DNA from: Hymenobacter sp. 5317J-9
GTDB taxonomy: Bacteria; Bacteroidota; Bacteroidia; Cytophagales; Hymenobacteraceae
Assembly: GCF_022921075.1 (NCBI RefSeq)
Contig: NZ_CP095050.1
Location: 5,146,001-5,210,000 of the forward strand
Direction of reading: 5' to 3'
DNA: 64,000 nucleotides
This document shows positions 18,533-25,678 of this stretch, piece by piece; within the stretch, counting starts at the first letter, position 1; each line of letters starts with the position of its first letter. The notes under the pieces are model-generated. The model had not been told where the DNA came from, did no database searches, and worked only from the letters and a program-made list of their open reading frames with translations. Made by a program: the position numbers and the translations under genes.

Positions 18533-19252
18533 CTACTTCGGAGCCGCGGCGGGCGCCGTTGCGGCCCTGGCTTTGTCGGCCGCTTTTTTGGCATTGGCCG
18601 CGTCCACGTAGGCTTTGAACAGCTCGCGCCAGTTGCGGCCGTGGGTGTTCAGGTAATCCTCGTTTTTGTTTTTATAGATTTCGAACACGGCCGAAATTTC
18701 CTTCATGTTCTTAAAGTCCACGGCCTGCTCGCGGGCCTGTTTCAGGTTGGCCACAATCACGGCTTCCTCCGTGGGCGTCAGGTCGGGCACAATGGATTTG
18801 TAGCCGTTTAGCGTGAAGGCCACCTTGCCGATGGTGTACTTGTCGAGCACCGCTTCCACCTGCTCGGGCGTGAGCTGCTGGCGCAGGCCGGCCATCAGGT
18901 TGTCGTGAATGCTTTTCGGCATGGCCGACACGGCGATGAGCGTCCGGTCCATCACGCTCAGCGGCTGGTCGGTGCCGGGGTTGAGGCCGGCCGGCATTTC
19001 GGTGTAGGGGTGGGCGTTGTGGTAGTCCCGGATGGCCGTGAGGTGCGTGACAATGACCTGCTGCACGGCGGCCTGCTTCCGGGCGTCGTTGAGGTTAAGG
19101 GAAGCCACCCAATCGGCGGCTTTTTTTTCAATCTCCTGGTCGGCCTTGCCTGACGCTGCTGCGCTTGGGGCAGGGCTGGCGGGGGCCTGGCAGCAGGCGG
19201 CGCGGGCGCCCAGGCTCAGCAGCAGCACCAGCGAAATGGCAGGTTTTTTCAT
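18533..19252 (-). CDS. DUF3826 exported protein
   Basis: 239 aa. A signal peptide (SLVLLLSLGARAACC) is followed by a mostly helical DUF3826 domain (WVASLNLNDARKQAAVQQVI, then LTPEQVEAVLDKYTIGKV and LTPTEEAVIVANLKQAREQA) and an Ala/Lys-rich tail. In Bacteroidota such proteins often accompany polysaccharide-degradation loci, but none is adjacent here. The biochemical role is unknown. Confidence 0.88.
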   Translation of the reverse strand: MKKPAISLVLLLSLGARAACCQAPASPAPSAAASGKADQEIEKKAADWVASLNLNDARKQAAVQQVIVTHLTAIRDYHNAHPYTEMPAGLNPGTDQPLSVMDRTLIAVSAMPKSIHDNLMAGLRQQLTPEQVEAVLDKYTIGKVAFTLNGYKSIVPDLTPTEEAVIVANLKQAREQAVDFKNMKEISAVFEIYKNKNEDYLNTHGRNWRELFKAYVDAANAKKAADKARAATAPAAAPK

Positions 19253-19450
19253 AGTGCAGCGAAGGTAGCGGCGCGCAGCACGGTCGCCTTGGGGGGTTAT
19301 TGGCCAATTATTGTAGCCGATTAGCCGGTCTCAACCCTGCCGCCCGGCCGCTGCGCGTCATTTTGATTGAAACAAAGGGCAGTTTGGCTAATTATTCGGT
19401 TTCATCAATCGGGACCTTTGCACTCATCACCCAACCGAATTTCCTTTCCG

Positions 19451-20425
19451 ATGAAAGCCATAAGAATCCACGCCTTTGGCGGCCCCGAAGTCCTGCAACT
19501 GGAAGACATAGCCCGCCCCGTACCGGCAGCCGATGAAATCCTCATCCAAGTATACGCCAGCGGCGTCAACCCGGCCGACTGGACCATCCGGGAAGGCGGC
19601 AACGACGTGCTGCGGTCTTTTCTGAACCTGCCCCTGACCCTGGGCTGGGACGCGGCCGGCGTGGTGGCGGCCGTCGGCGCCGACGTGACGGCCTTCCGCA
19701 TCGGCGATGCCGTGTACGGCGAGCCCAACTTCCCCGGCGACGGCAGCTACGCCGAGTACTGCACGTCCCAGGCCAGCCGGTTTGCCCTGAAGCCCCGCCG
19801 CCTGAGCTTCGCCGAGGCGGCGGGCGTGCCGCTGGCTGGCCTCACGGCCTGGACGGCCCTTTTCCACGACGGGCAGCTGCAAGCCGGCCAGCGCGTCCTG
19901 ATTCAGGGTGCTTCGGGGGGCGTGGGGGGCTTTGCGGTGCAGTTTGCCAAGGCCAAGGGGGCCTACGTCATTGCCACCGCCTCGGCCGCCAACCTCGACT
20001 ACGTGCGCGAGCTGGGCGCCGACGAGGTGTTCGACTACCGCAGCCAGCCGGTGGAGCAGCTGGTGCACGGCGTGGACGTGGTGCTGGAAGCCTCGCCCCT
20101 GCGCGACAACGCCGCGCGGGCGCGCATCATTCCGGTGCTCAAGCCGGGCGGCATCTTCGTGACGGTGAACCTGGACGTGCCCTTCGACGAGGCCGTGCAG
20201 GCGGCCCTGGCCCGGCAGCAAGCCACGGGCGCGCTGTCGAACAACCAGGCGCGCGGCGAGTGGCTGCAGGAAATTGCCGAATTGATTGACGCGGGGCAGG
20301 TGCAGGTGTTCATTAGCCGGACCTTTCCGCTGGCGCAGGTAGCCGAGGCCCACCGCGAAAGCCAGACCCACCGCGTGCGGGGCAAGCTGGTGCTGGAAAT
20401 TCGCCCCAACGACGAACCGGCATGA
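19451..20425 (+). CDS. NADP-dependent zinc-free alcohol dehydrogenase/quinone oxidoreductase
   Basis: 324 aa MDR-superfamily enzyme. The N-terminal GroES-like domain opens MKAIRIHAFGGPEVLQLED and has VNPADWTIREG. The nucleotide-binding motif is GASGGVGGFAVQFAKAKG at about 155. The structural zinc cysteines are absent, so it belongs with quinone oxidoreductases. ATG 19451 is chosen by homology; the frame upstream to 19367 is unsupported. Its TGA overlaps the ATG of the AraC regulator (ATGA), so the two are translationally coupled. Confidence 0.92.
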   Translation: MKAIRIHAFGGPEVLQLEDIARPVPAADEILIQVYASGVNPADWTIREGGNDVLRSFLNLPLTLGWDAAGVVAAVGADVTAFRIGDAVYGEPNFPGDGSYAEYCTSQASRFALKPRRLSFAEAAGVPLAGLTAWTALFHDGQLQAGQRVLIQGASGGVGGFAVQFAKAKGAYVIATASAANLDYVRELGADEVFDYRSQPVEQLVHGVDVVLEASPLRDNAARARIIPVLKPGGIFVTVNLDVPFDEAVQAALARQQATGALSNNQARGEWLQEIAELIDAGQVQVFISRTFPLAQVAEAHRESQTHRVRGKLVLEIRPNDEPA

Positions 20426-21333
20426 GGCGCTTCCACACCATCAGCGCGTTCCACGACTTCGTGCAGCTGCCCAAGCCGCTGCATCCGCTGCTGAGCGTGG
20501 TGGACGTGGGCACCGTGCCGCCCCCGCCGCCCGGCCGCGCGCCGGACAGCATGGTGCTGGACTTCTACATCATCTCGGTCAAGCGCACGCGCAACGTGCA
20601 AGTGAAGTACGGGCAGCACCCGTTCGACTTCAACGAGGGCGTGCTTTCGTTCATTGCGCCCGGCCAGGTGTTTAGCGTGGCGGTGGCGGATGAGACGCAG
20701 GCCGCAGAACAATCGGGGTGGGTGGTGTACCTCCACCCCGATTTTCTCTGGAATACGCCGCTGGCCAAAACCATCCAGCAATACGATTTCTGGGATTATT
20801 CGCTCCGGGAAGCCTTGTTTCTGTCGGGCAAGGAAGAGGAAGCCATTCTAAGCCTCGTCTTCGCCATCGAGCAGGAGTATACGTCCACCATTGACCGGTT
20901 TAGCAAGCAGATTATCGTGTCGCACCTCGAAAGCCTGCTGCACTACGCCGACCGGTTCTACAACCGCCAGTTCATCACCCGCGAAAAGGCCAACCACGAG
21001 GTGCTCGAACGCTTGGAAACCCTGTTGCACGCGCATTTCAACAGCCCCGACCTGCCCGAGCGTGGCCTGCCCACCGTGCAGTACGTGGCCGACCAGCTGC
21101 ACCTCTCGCCCAAGTACCTCAGCAATCTGCTGCGCGTCCTCACCGGCCAGAACACCCAGCAGCACATCCACGCCGCGCTCATTGCCAAGGCCAAGGAAAA
21201 GCTCTCCACCACTACCCTCACCGTGAGCGAAATTGCCTACGGCCTGGGGTTCGAGCACCTGCAGTCGTTCAGCAAGCTCTTCAAAACCAAGACCAGCCTC
21301 TCGCCGCTGGAATTCCGGGCGTCGTTCAACTAG
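20422..21333 (+). CDS. AraC family transcriptional regulator
   Basis: 303 aa. The first 170 residues form a cupin-like sensing domain. The C-terminal 100 residues contain two HTHs (TVQYVADQLHLSPKYLSNLL and TLTVSEIAYGLGFEHLQSFS) and end KLFKTKTSLSPLEFRASFN, the classic AraC signature. It overlaps the upstream oxidoreductase by 4 bases, so it probably controls that gene and is made with it. It marks the last conserved-type gene before the repeat-rich island. Confidence 0.93.
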   Translation: MRRFHTISAFHDFVQLPKPLHPLLSVVDVGTVPPPPPGRAPDSMVLDFYIISVKRTRNVQVKYGQHPFDFNEGVLSFIAPGQVFSVAVADETQAAEQSGWVVYLHPDFLWNTPLAKTIQQYDFWDYSLREALFLSGKEEEAILSLVFAIEQEYTSTIDRFSKQIIVSHLESLLHYADRFYNRQFITREKANHEVLERLETLLHAHFNSPDLPERGLPTVQYVADQLHLSPKYLSNLLRVLTGQNTQQHIHAALIAKAKEKLSTTTLTVSEIAYGLGFEHLQSFSKLFKTKTSLSPLEFRASFN

Positions 21334-21339
21334 GAGACG

Positions 21340-21484
21340 GATGGCGCGGGGCTGTGCCCCGTGCCGACTATTGGCAGGCCTCCGGCCTGCAATCGTTGAA
21401 CAACATACGACTTGCCCAAACGGCGCGGACGCCTGCGGGCCAGAAGCCCGCAAATAGCCGGCACGGGCGCAGCCCCGCGCCATC
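21340..21484. repeat. RAYT-flanking palindromic element, left copy
   Basis: 145 bases. The ends are inverted: GATGGCGCGGGGCTGTGCCC at the left, GGGCGCAGCCCCGCGCCATC at the right, with a further inner hairpin GCAGGCCTCCGGCCTGC. A second copy lies at 22045-22193 in the same orientation. It ends 5 bases from the RAYT stop codon. Confidence 0.92.
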
Positions 21485-21488
21485 GTGC

Positions 21489-22019
21489 TTACAAAAATTC
21501 ACTCAACGGCACGCCGCAATCCAGAAAAGCGCTGCTGAATGGATAATGGTGCGCCTCATCAACCAGCCGGCTTTGCACCGGATTTTGATGGATGTATTCC
21601 TGCTTTTCCTGCATCCAAGCCGTCGATTTCAAGTCAATCGGGTGGTTGCCTTCCTGCCAGAACTTGAATGCCTGCCCATGTGGCCGGCCATAAAATTGCA
21701 GCAGGTGCAACAGCCAGTCGCGGCGGCTTTCCTGCGGGTGCGTTTCGAGGAGCTGATAGATGCTTTTGGCGGTGAAGCTTTTTAAGTCGCGCAATACGTC
21801 GGCCAGCAGCAAGCCATCCTCCACGTCGGCGATAAGGTGAACGTGGCTGGGCATGATGCAGAACGCATACACCCGCAGGCCTTTGCGCCGGATGCAAAAG
21901 CGTAGGCTGTCCAGAAACAGGTCGGCGTAGTCGGGGCGGGTAAATACGTCAATCCAGCCCACCACCGTCAAGGTCACGAAGAATATGCCACCCTCATAGG
22001 TTTTATATTTCTCTGACAT
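21489..22019 (-). CDS. REP-associated tyrosine transposase (RAYT)
   Basis: 176 aa, Y1 transposase fold (IS200/IS605 superfamily). The HUH motif is MPSHVHLIADV (His59, His61), and the catalytic tyrosine is probably Tyr142 in EYIHQNPVQSRLV. FKFWQEGNHP is the RAYT-type substrate-recognition segment. RAYTs move or spread REP palindromes. ATG 22019 (MSEKYKTYEGG) is the domain start; the upstream frame to 22280 runs through the repeat. Exact palindromes flank both sides of the gene, as in a REPtron. Confidence 0.92.
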   Translation of the reverse strand: MSEKYKTYEGGIFFVTLTVVGWIDVFTRPDYADLFLDSLRFCIRRKGLRVYAFCIMPSHVHLIADVEDGLLLADVLRDLKSFTAKSIYQLLETHPQESRRDWLLHLLQFYGRPHGQAFKFWQEGNHPIDLKSTAWMQEKQEYIHQNPVQSRLVDEAHHYPFSSAFLDCGVPLSEFL

Positions 22020-22044
22020 CGGTAGAAATTGACAAGTGAAAGGC

Positions 22045-22193
22045 GATGGCGCGGGGCTGCGCCCCGTGCCGACTATTCGCAGGCCTTCGGCCTGCAATCG
22101 TTGAACAATATGCACCGCAATACCCAAACGGCGCGGACACCTGCGGGCCAGAGGCCCACAAATAGCCGGCACGGGGCGCAGCCCCGCGCCATC
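22045..22193. repeat. RAYT-flanking palindromic element, right copy
   Basis: 149 bases, starting GATGGCGCGGGGCTGCGCCC and ending with its near-perfect reverse complement. It shares the inner GCAGGCCTTCGGCCTGC hairpin and the AATCGTTGAACAA segment with the left copy. It lies 26 bases upstream of the RAYT start codon. Confidence 0.92.
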
Positions 22194-22202
22194 TGCCTCC
22201 CC

Positions 22203-22308
22203 CCAGCCGCCCCCGGCGCCCCAGCGGCTGAACGATGCTTCGTGTTTCTCGCCATGCCGCGCGAGCTTCCTCAAAACCAACCCAGCCGCTCTCGGGGCGA
22301 AGCGGCTT
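22203..22308 (-). repeat. Island repeat unit A (hairpin-core-hairpin)
   Basis: On the minus strand it begins 17 bases after the 22325 gene. Hairpin 1 (AGCCGCTTCGCCCCGAGAGC) and the tract GGTTGGTTTTGAGG come first, then a core (CATGGCGAGAAACACGAAGC), then hairpin 2 at 22204-22230. The same order occurs in units B to D. Confidence 0.85.
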
Positions 22309-22324
22309 AGTGATACTATTGAGG

Positions 22325-22744
22325 TTACTGCGTGCGCAAGTGCAGTTCAACAACTCCTCCTATTGCACAGGAGGTCATCCAAACGTGGTAGGTGCCATCT
22401 CTCAAGGCGCTCAGGTCAAGTACTGGAGCCCTCCTATCCGCCGACATACCGTTTTCTGGCAGCTTGATGATGGGCTTATAAGTCCCCAAGCGCTTGCTCA
22501 GCTTGCGGAAGTTTTCTTCGTCCCAAACGGAAACCGCCGCTAATGGCGCATTGGGCATCACCAGTTTCACCGTTTCCCCATTTTGCCGGTTGATAACAAT
22601 CGGGTGGCACTCGCCCACTCCGGTTTCACAGGCTTCCAAATAGTCAAAGCCAACCTCCACAACTTTAGCAGGGCGGCGATGGGCAATGCTCCCAACCATT
22701 GAGAATGCCATTAGGAAACTGACACCTAGCGAAAGCGTTTTCAT
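22325..22744 (-). CDS. Exported protein of unknown function
   Basis: 139 aa. A signal peptide (LSLGVSFLMAFSMVGSIA) is followed by a beta-rich domain with two Cys pairs (EACETGVGEC near residue 42 and a late SCAIGG). I recognise no family. ATG 22744 places the signal at the N terminus; the frame upstream to 22888 lies in repeat unit B. It sits in the minus-strand island, followed directly by repeat unit A and preceded by unit B. Confidence 0.7.
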   Translation of the reverse strand: MKTLSLGVSFLMAFSMVGSIAHRRPAKVVEVGFDYLEACETGVGECHPIVINRQNGETVKLVMPNAPLAAVSVWDEENFRKLSKRLGTYKPIIKLPENGMSADRRAPVLDLSALRDGTYHVWMTSCAIGGVVELHLRTQ

Positions 22745-22813
22745 TTGATTATCCGGTAGCCCTTGAAACAAAAGCGTCTGAGCGTCACAATATACAAGCC
22801 ACCCCACGCCCCC

Positions 22814-22920
22814 ACCCGCCCCCGGCGCAACGGCGGCTGGGCGATGCTTCGGTTTCTCGCAATGCCGCGCGGGCGCCCCCAAAACCAAACCAGCCGCTCC
22901 CGGGGCGGAAGCGGCTGGTG
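22814..22920 (-). repeat. Island repeat unit B (hairpin-core-hairpin)
   Basis: Hairpin 1 at 22892-22920 (CCAGCCGCTTCCGCCCCGGG...), then GGTTTGGTTTTGGGG, the core CATTGCGAGAAACCGAAGC, and hairpin 2 at 22818-22842. It lies 37 bases after the stop of the 22958 gene on the minus strand. Confidence 0.85.
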
Positions 22921-22957
22921 AAGCTAATCGGAAGTGAAATGCCCTAAAAAATGCGCC

Positions 22958-23404
22958 CTATTCTGATTTTTGAGAGGGCCCATTGAGAAGCAGGGCAACT
23001 GCCGCCTGCAGCTTGGGGTTGTGCTCCAAGCGGGCGCGCATGGTGGCGTCTTGGCGGAGAGAGCTTATAAACCGCCCGGTTTCGCTGTTTTGCAGTTGCA
23101 GCTCAACCGCCTTGCGTTCGGCCGCCGACAAAGTCCGCTGCCATGCGGCAATTACGGGCTCCGCCTCTTGCTCCCGCTTGAGAACCTGGGCCGCTTCCGT
23201 GCCTTGCAGCATCGCCAGCGCCTTGGTATCGTTGGGCTCCGCCAGCGCCCGACGCAGCAAGGCCCCCATGTCGTTGAATAGACGCAGCATATCGGATTCG
23301 GGCGAGGTTCGCGCGTGGTTCATTGTCACCCGAGCGGGTGTTGTAGTCGGCAGATTTGTTGGCGCGCCCAATGGGAGGCTGCAAAGCAGTAGGGTAGCAA
23401 GCAT
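22958..23404 (-). CDS. Small exported helical protein of unknown function
   Basis: 148 aa from ATG 23404; a TTG at 23410 is an alternative. The N terminus MLATLLLCSLPLGAP is hydrophobic and probably a signal peptide. The rest is almost entirely helical and charged (MLRLFNDMGALLRRALAEP, VIAAWQRTLSAAERKAVELQ). I recognise no family. It is preceded by unit C and followed by unit B in the island. Confidence 0.65.
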   Translation of the reverse strand: MLATLLLCSLPLGAPTNLPTTTPARVTMNHARTSPESDMLRLFNDMGALLRRALAEPNDTKALAMLQGTEAAQVLKREQEAEPVIAAWQRTLSAAERKAVELQLQNSETGRFISSLRQDATMRARLEHNPKLQAAVALLLNGPSQKSE

Positions 23405-23470
23405 AGACAAAAAAGAAAAAGTGTGGCAACCATAGAAACGGCTGTTTCTGGGCGGTCAAGATACACCTCC

Positions 23471-23607
23471 GCAGCCGTCCCCCAGCGCCCCAGCGGCCGA
23501 ACGATGCTTAGTGTTTCTACCTAACGGCGCGCGAGCTTCCCCAAAACAAACCAGCCGCTCCCGGGGCGGAGGCGGCGGAAGAAGTTTAGAGTTTCTACCT
23601 AACGGTG
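23471..23607 (-). repeat. Island repeat unit C, overlapping the DUF5615 stop codon
   Basis: Same hairpin-core-hairpin order as units A and B. Here the core carries GTTAGGTAGAAAC twice (23519-23525 and 23597-23603 give GTTAGGT on the minus strand). The second copy contains the TAG stop of the DUF5615 gene, so the repeat supplies the gene's last bases. Confidence 0.82.
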
Positions 23608-23973
23608 CGTTACCAGCAGCGTGCGCGACAATTCCAGGTAGGAATGATGCCCGAACAGCTTCGTGAGCTGCGGCAGAAACTCCCGAAAAAGCGTCAATAA
23701 ATCGTTCGTACTGATGTTGCCCGTCGACACGAGCAGCAGCTTATAGGGCTGACCGTGGAGCAGAAAGCTGTTCACGAAGTCGGCGTCTTTGGTGATGACC
23801 ACCCGCTTCTCCGCCATCGAAAGCCGGGTGATGCTCCCGTCCTGCGTCTGATTGGCCGCCGGCAGGTCGAGGGTATGCAGGCAGTCGCAGCCGGTATGAA
23901 AGGCCAGAAAATCGGCTAACCGCTTCGGCAGCTGCGCATCGACCAGAAACCGCAGCGGCTCGGCGGTGCTCAC
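23599..23973 (-). CDS. DUF5615 PIN-like protein (toxin-like, VapC45-type)
   Basis: 124 aa. It starts with GTG (MSTAEPLRFLVDAQLPKRL if read as Met), and the GTGA overlaps the DUF433 stop, so the pair is translationally coupled. LRFLVDAQLPKRLADFL and RVVITKDADFVNSFLL carry the Asp residues of the Mut7-C/PIN-like fold. Such proteins are predicted RNases, paired with DUF433 antitoxins. The stop codon lies in repeat unit C. A toxin role is from family context, not shown by sequence. Confidence 0.85.
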   Translation of the reverse strand: MSTAEPLRFLVDAQLPKRLADFLAFHTGCDCLHTLDLPAANQTQDGSITRLSMAEKRVVITKDADFVNSFLLHGQPYKLLLVSTGNISTNDLLTLFREFLPQLTKLFGHHSYLELSRTLLVTHR

Positions 23974-24215
23974 GAAGCCAGCCGGAAGATGGACCGCACT
24001 TGCAGCATATCGGCCGCGTAAGCCTGGCAGGCGCGCAGGTCCTCGGCCTCCAAATCGGGGTAGTCGGCCAGGATTTCGGCCTCGCTCATGCCGGAGGCCA
24101 GGTATTCGAGCACGTTTTGCACCGGGTAGCGCAGGCCGCGCACCGTGGGCTGCCCGTGGCAAATGTTCGGGTCGAGGGTGATGCGCGGATGCGCCGCTGA
24201 AGCAACAGTTTCCAT
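23970..24215 (-). CDS. DUF433 protein (antitoxin-like)
   Basis: 81 aa, nearly all one DUF433 domain (ITLDPNICHGQPTVRGLRYP, then VLEYLASGMSEAEILADYPD and LEAEDLRACQAYAADML). It lies upstream of DUF5615 with a 4-base overlap, the usual antitoxin-first order. ATG 24215 is right for the family; the frame to 24302 runs into repeat unit D. Compared with the orphan at 3590-3964 it lacks the charged C-terminal extension. Confidence 0.9.
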   Translation of the reverse strand: METVASAAHPRITLDPNICHGQPTVRGLRYPVQNVLEYLASGMSEAEILADYPDLEAEDLRACQAYAADMLQVRSIFRLAS

Positions 24216-24250
24216 GTGGCTAAGATACGAAAGTGTCAGGGTGGCCCCAC

Positions 24251-24436
24251 CCCCGCCGCCCCCGGCGCCCCAGCGGCTGAACGATGCTTCGGTTTCTCGC
24301 AATGCCGCGTGAGACTCCCCAAAACCACCCCAGCCGCCCCCGGCGCGCAGCGGCTGGGCGATGCTTAGAGTTTCTACCTAACGGCGCGCGAGCTTCCTCA
24401 AAACCAACCCAGCCGCTCCCGGGGCGGCAGCGGCGG
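24251..24436 (-). repeat. Island repeat unit D (two tandem copies)
   Basis: Two hairpin-core-hairpin units share the hairpin at 24331-24356. One core is CATTGCGAGAAACCGAAGC, the other GTTAGGTAGAAACTCTAAGC (GTTAGGT at 24376-24382, minus strand). The block starts 14 bases after the stop of the 24450 gene and ends 35 bases before the DUF433 start. Confidence 0.85.
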
Positions 24437-24449
24437 AGTGATGCTACAG

Positions 24450-24809
24450 TTACTTCCCGTGAATCACTTTTAAGATTCGACCGTCCCGTTTATTGATTTC
24501 TATGTAAGCGGTTCCACCGAGGGCATACTGCTTGGGCAAGGAGCCCTGTACAACCCATACTTCGTTGTTCGTTAGCACAGCGCGGAACGGTTTCTCTTCC
24601 TCAATGTGCTCTTGCCCATAGATGGGCGCCCATACCGCTTCGGCTATCTTTTTTGCCACATCAGCGGTGGGCACGAATCCAGCATTGGGGTCATAGGCAG
24701 GTTTCGACGCTTGATTCTCTTCCCGTGGTCCTGCGTTACAGCCGGCTATCAGTAAAGCCGACACAAGTTGCCACCCAGCCACCTTGCGAATATTCGTGAA
24801 CAAATCCAT
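24450..24809 (-). CDS. NTF2-fold immunity-like (YbbC/YhhH family) lipoprotein
   Basis: 119 aa. A lipobox (SALLIAGC, Cys24) is followed by a domain of about 75 residues: VPTADVAKKIAEAVWAPIYG, then FRAVLTNNEVWVVQGSLP and AYIEINKRDGRILKVIHGK. This matches the NTF2-fold immunity protein family (PF15631), whose members neutralise polymorphic toxins. No toxin gene is adjacent, so it is an orphan. It starts only 58 bases after the Abi_C stop, beyond a terminator-like hairpin, and is followed by unit D. Confidence 0.8.
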   Translation of the reverse strand: MDLFTNIRKVAGWQLVSALLIAGCNAGPREENQASKPAYDPNAGFVPTADVAKKIAEAVWAPIYGQEHIEEEKPFRAVLTNNEVWVVQGSLPKQYALGGTAYIEINKRDGRILKVIHGK

Positions 24810-24828
24810 ACCGCAAGCTACCCAAAAA

Positions 24829-24866
24829 CAAACCAGCCGCTTCTGGAATAGAAGCGGCTGGAGAAA
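24829..24866 (-). terminator. Island repeat unit E, terminator-like hairpin
   Basis: A 29-base stem-loop (CCAGCCGCTTC / GAAGCGGCTGG) followed on the minus strand by TTTGTTTTTGGG, beginning just after the Abi_C stop. It is equivalent to hairpin 1 of units A to D, which suggests that those repeats are built around a terminator. Confidence 0.75.
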
Positions 24867-24867
24867 C

Positions 24868-25626
24868 TTAGTTGCTTGTGCTATTCAAAGAGGTTTCGTG
24901 ATGAGCCTGTATCAAATAGCTTGCGAATGTGCCAGCTAAGTTGACTGCTAACTCAGCATGTCTAACCAGTGGCTTGTAACCGCCTCCTGGCTTGCCATGA
25001 GCATCTCCTAAAGCATTTCGGAGAGTAGCGAATCCATGAATTGCGCTCTGCAAACCGCCAAGAATCTGCTTAAAAATAGCCTCGTCGTGCTGCTCAGCAC
25101 TCATGTTTAAGCATTGGGCAGTTAGTTTAAAGAGTTTCGGAAGCGACAATTCATCTTCAAAAGCAACATTTCTCTCGGTGAGAATTTGCTTACAAACTGA
25201 TTCGGCTAAAGACCGAGCAGCAGTTATAGCACCATCAGGGTCTGCCTCTCGACGCTCCAAAGCTTTTTCCCAGAAATGAAGCACCGAGTCACAATCAAAC
25301 TTGGTTACAGCATCTCCAATTATGTCGTCATGGAAGTAGGCACGTTCCCCTTCCAAGTACCTCATTAGCGGCTCAAATTCCTGACGGATATAATCACGTC
25401 TGTCAGCGTAAGTTTTGAACTTACACTTGATGTAAGGCCAAAAATCGGCCAGCAGTCGACAAGATATTACGCACTCAGGGAGAAGCTTTCTTGTGAAAAT
25501 ATCACCCCAAAATTCACTTCTTAACTCAAGGTAAACTTCAGGGTCTTTGTCGATATTTTCTCCGGTTGCGTAACGCGTAAGGACCAAGCGAAGGTCTGTT
25601 GCCTTCTGAATCATTTGCTCTTGCAT
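24868..25626 (-). CDS. Abortive-infection-type protein (Abi_C domain)
   Basis: 252 aa. The C-terminal 110 residues (DPDGAITAARSLAESVCKQI, LPKLFKLTAQCLNMSAEQHD, FKQILGGLQSAIHGFATLRN, ALGDAHGKPG, HAELAVNLAGTFASYLI) match the Abi_C domain (PF14355). The N-terminal 140 residues are helical and unassigned. This domain is found in phage-defence-associated proteins; its mechanism is not established. The gene is clearly AT-richer than its neighbours, which suggests recent transfer. It is the first gene of the minus-strand island, 52 bases from nrdA's end. Confidence 0.85.
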   Translation of the reverse strand: MQEQMIQKATDLRLVLTRYATGENIDKDPEVYLELRSEFWGDIFTRKLLPECVISCRLLADFWPYIKCKFKTYADRRDYIRQEFEPLMRYLEGERAYFHDDIIGDAVTKFDCDSVLHFWEKALERREADPDGAITAARSLAESVCKQILTERNVAFEDELSLPKLFKLTAQCLNMSAEQHDEAIFKQILGGLQSAIHGFATLRNALGDAHGKPGGGYKPLVRHAELAVNLAGTFASYLIQAHHETSLNSTSN

Positions 25627-25640
25627 AATGATGCTTTTAT

Positions 25641-25673
25641 TAAAAAGGCCGCTCTATTGAGCGGCCTTTTTAA
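25641..25673 (-). terminator. Rho-independent terminator of nrdA
   Basis: Stem AAAAAGGCCGCTC / GAGCGGCCTTTTT with loop TATT, directly after the nrdA stop on the minus strand. It separates nrdA from the island gene downstream. Confidence 0.85.
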
Positions 25674-25678
25674 ATTCC

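Noticed and set aside
21340..25626. Integrated prophage or ICE
   Set aside because: No integrase, capsid, terminase, relaxase or tRNA attachment site is present.
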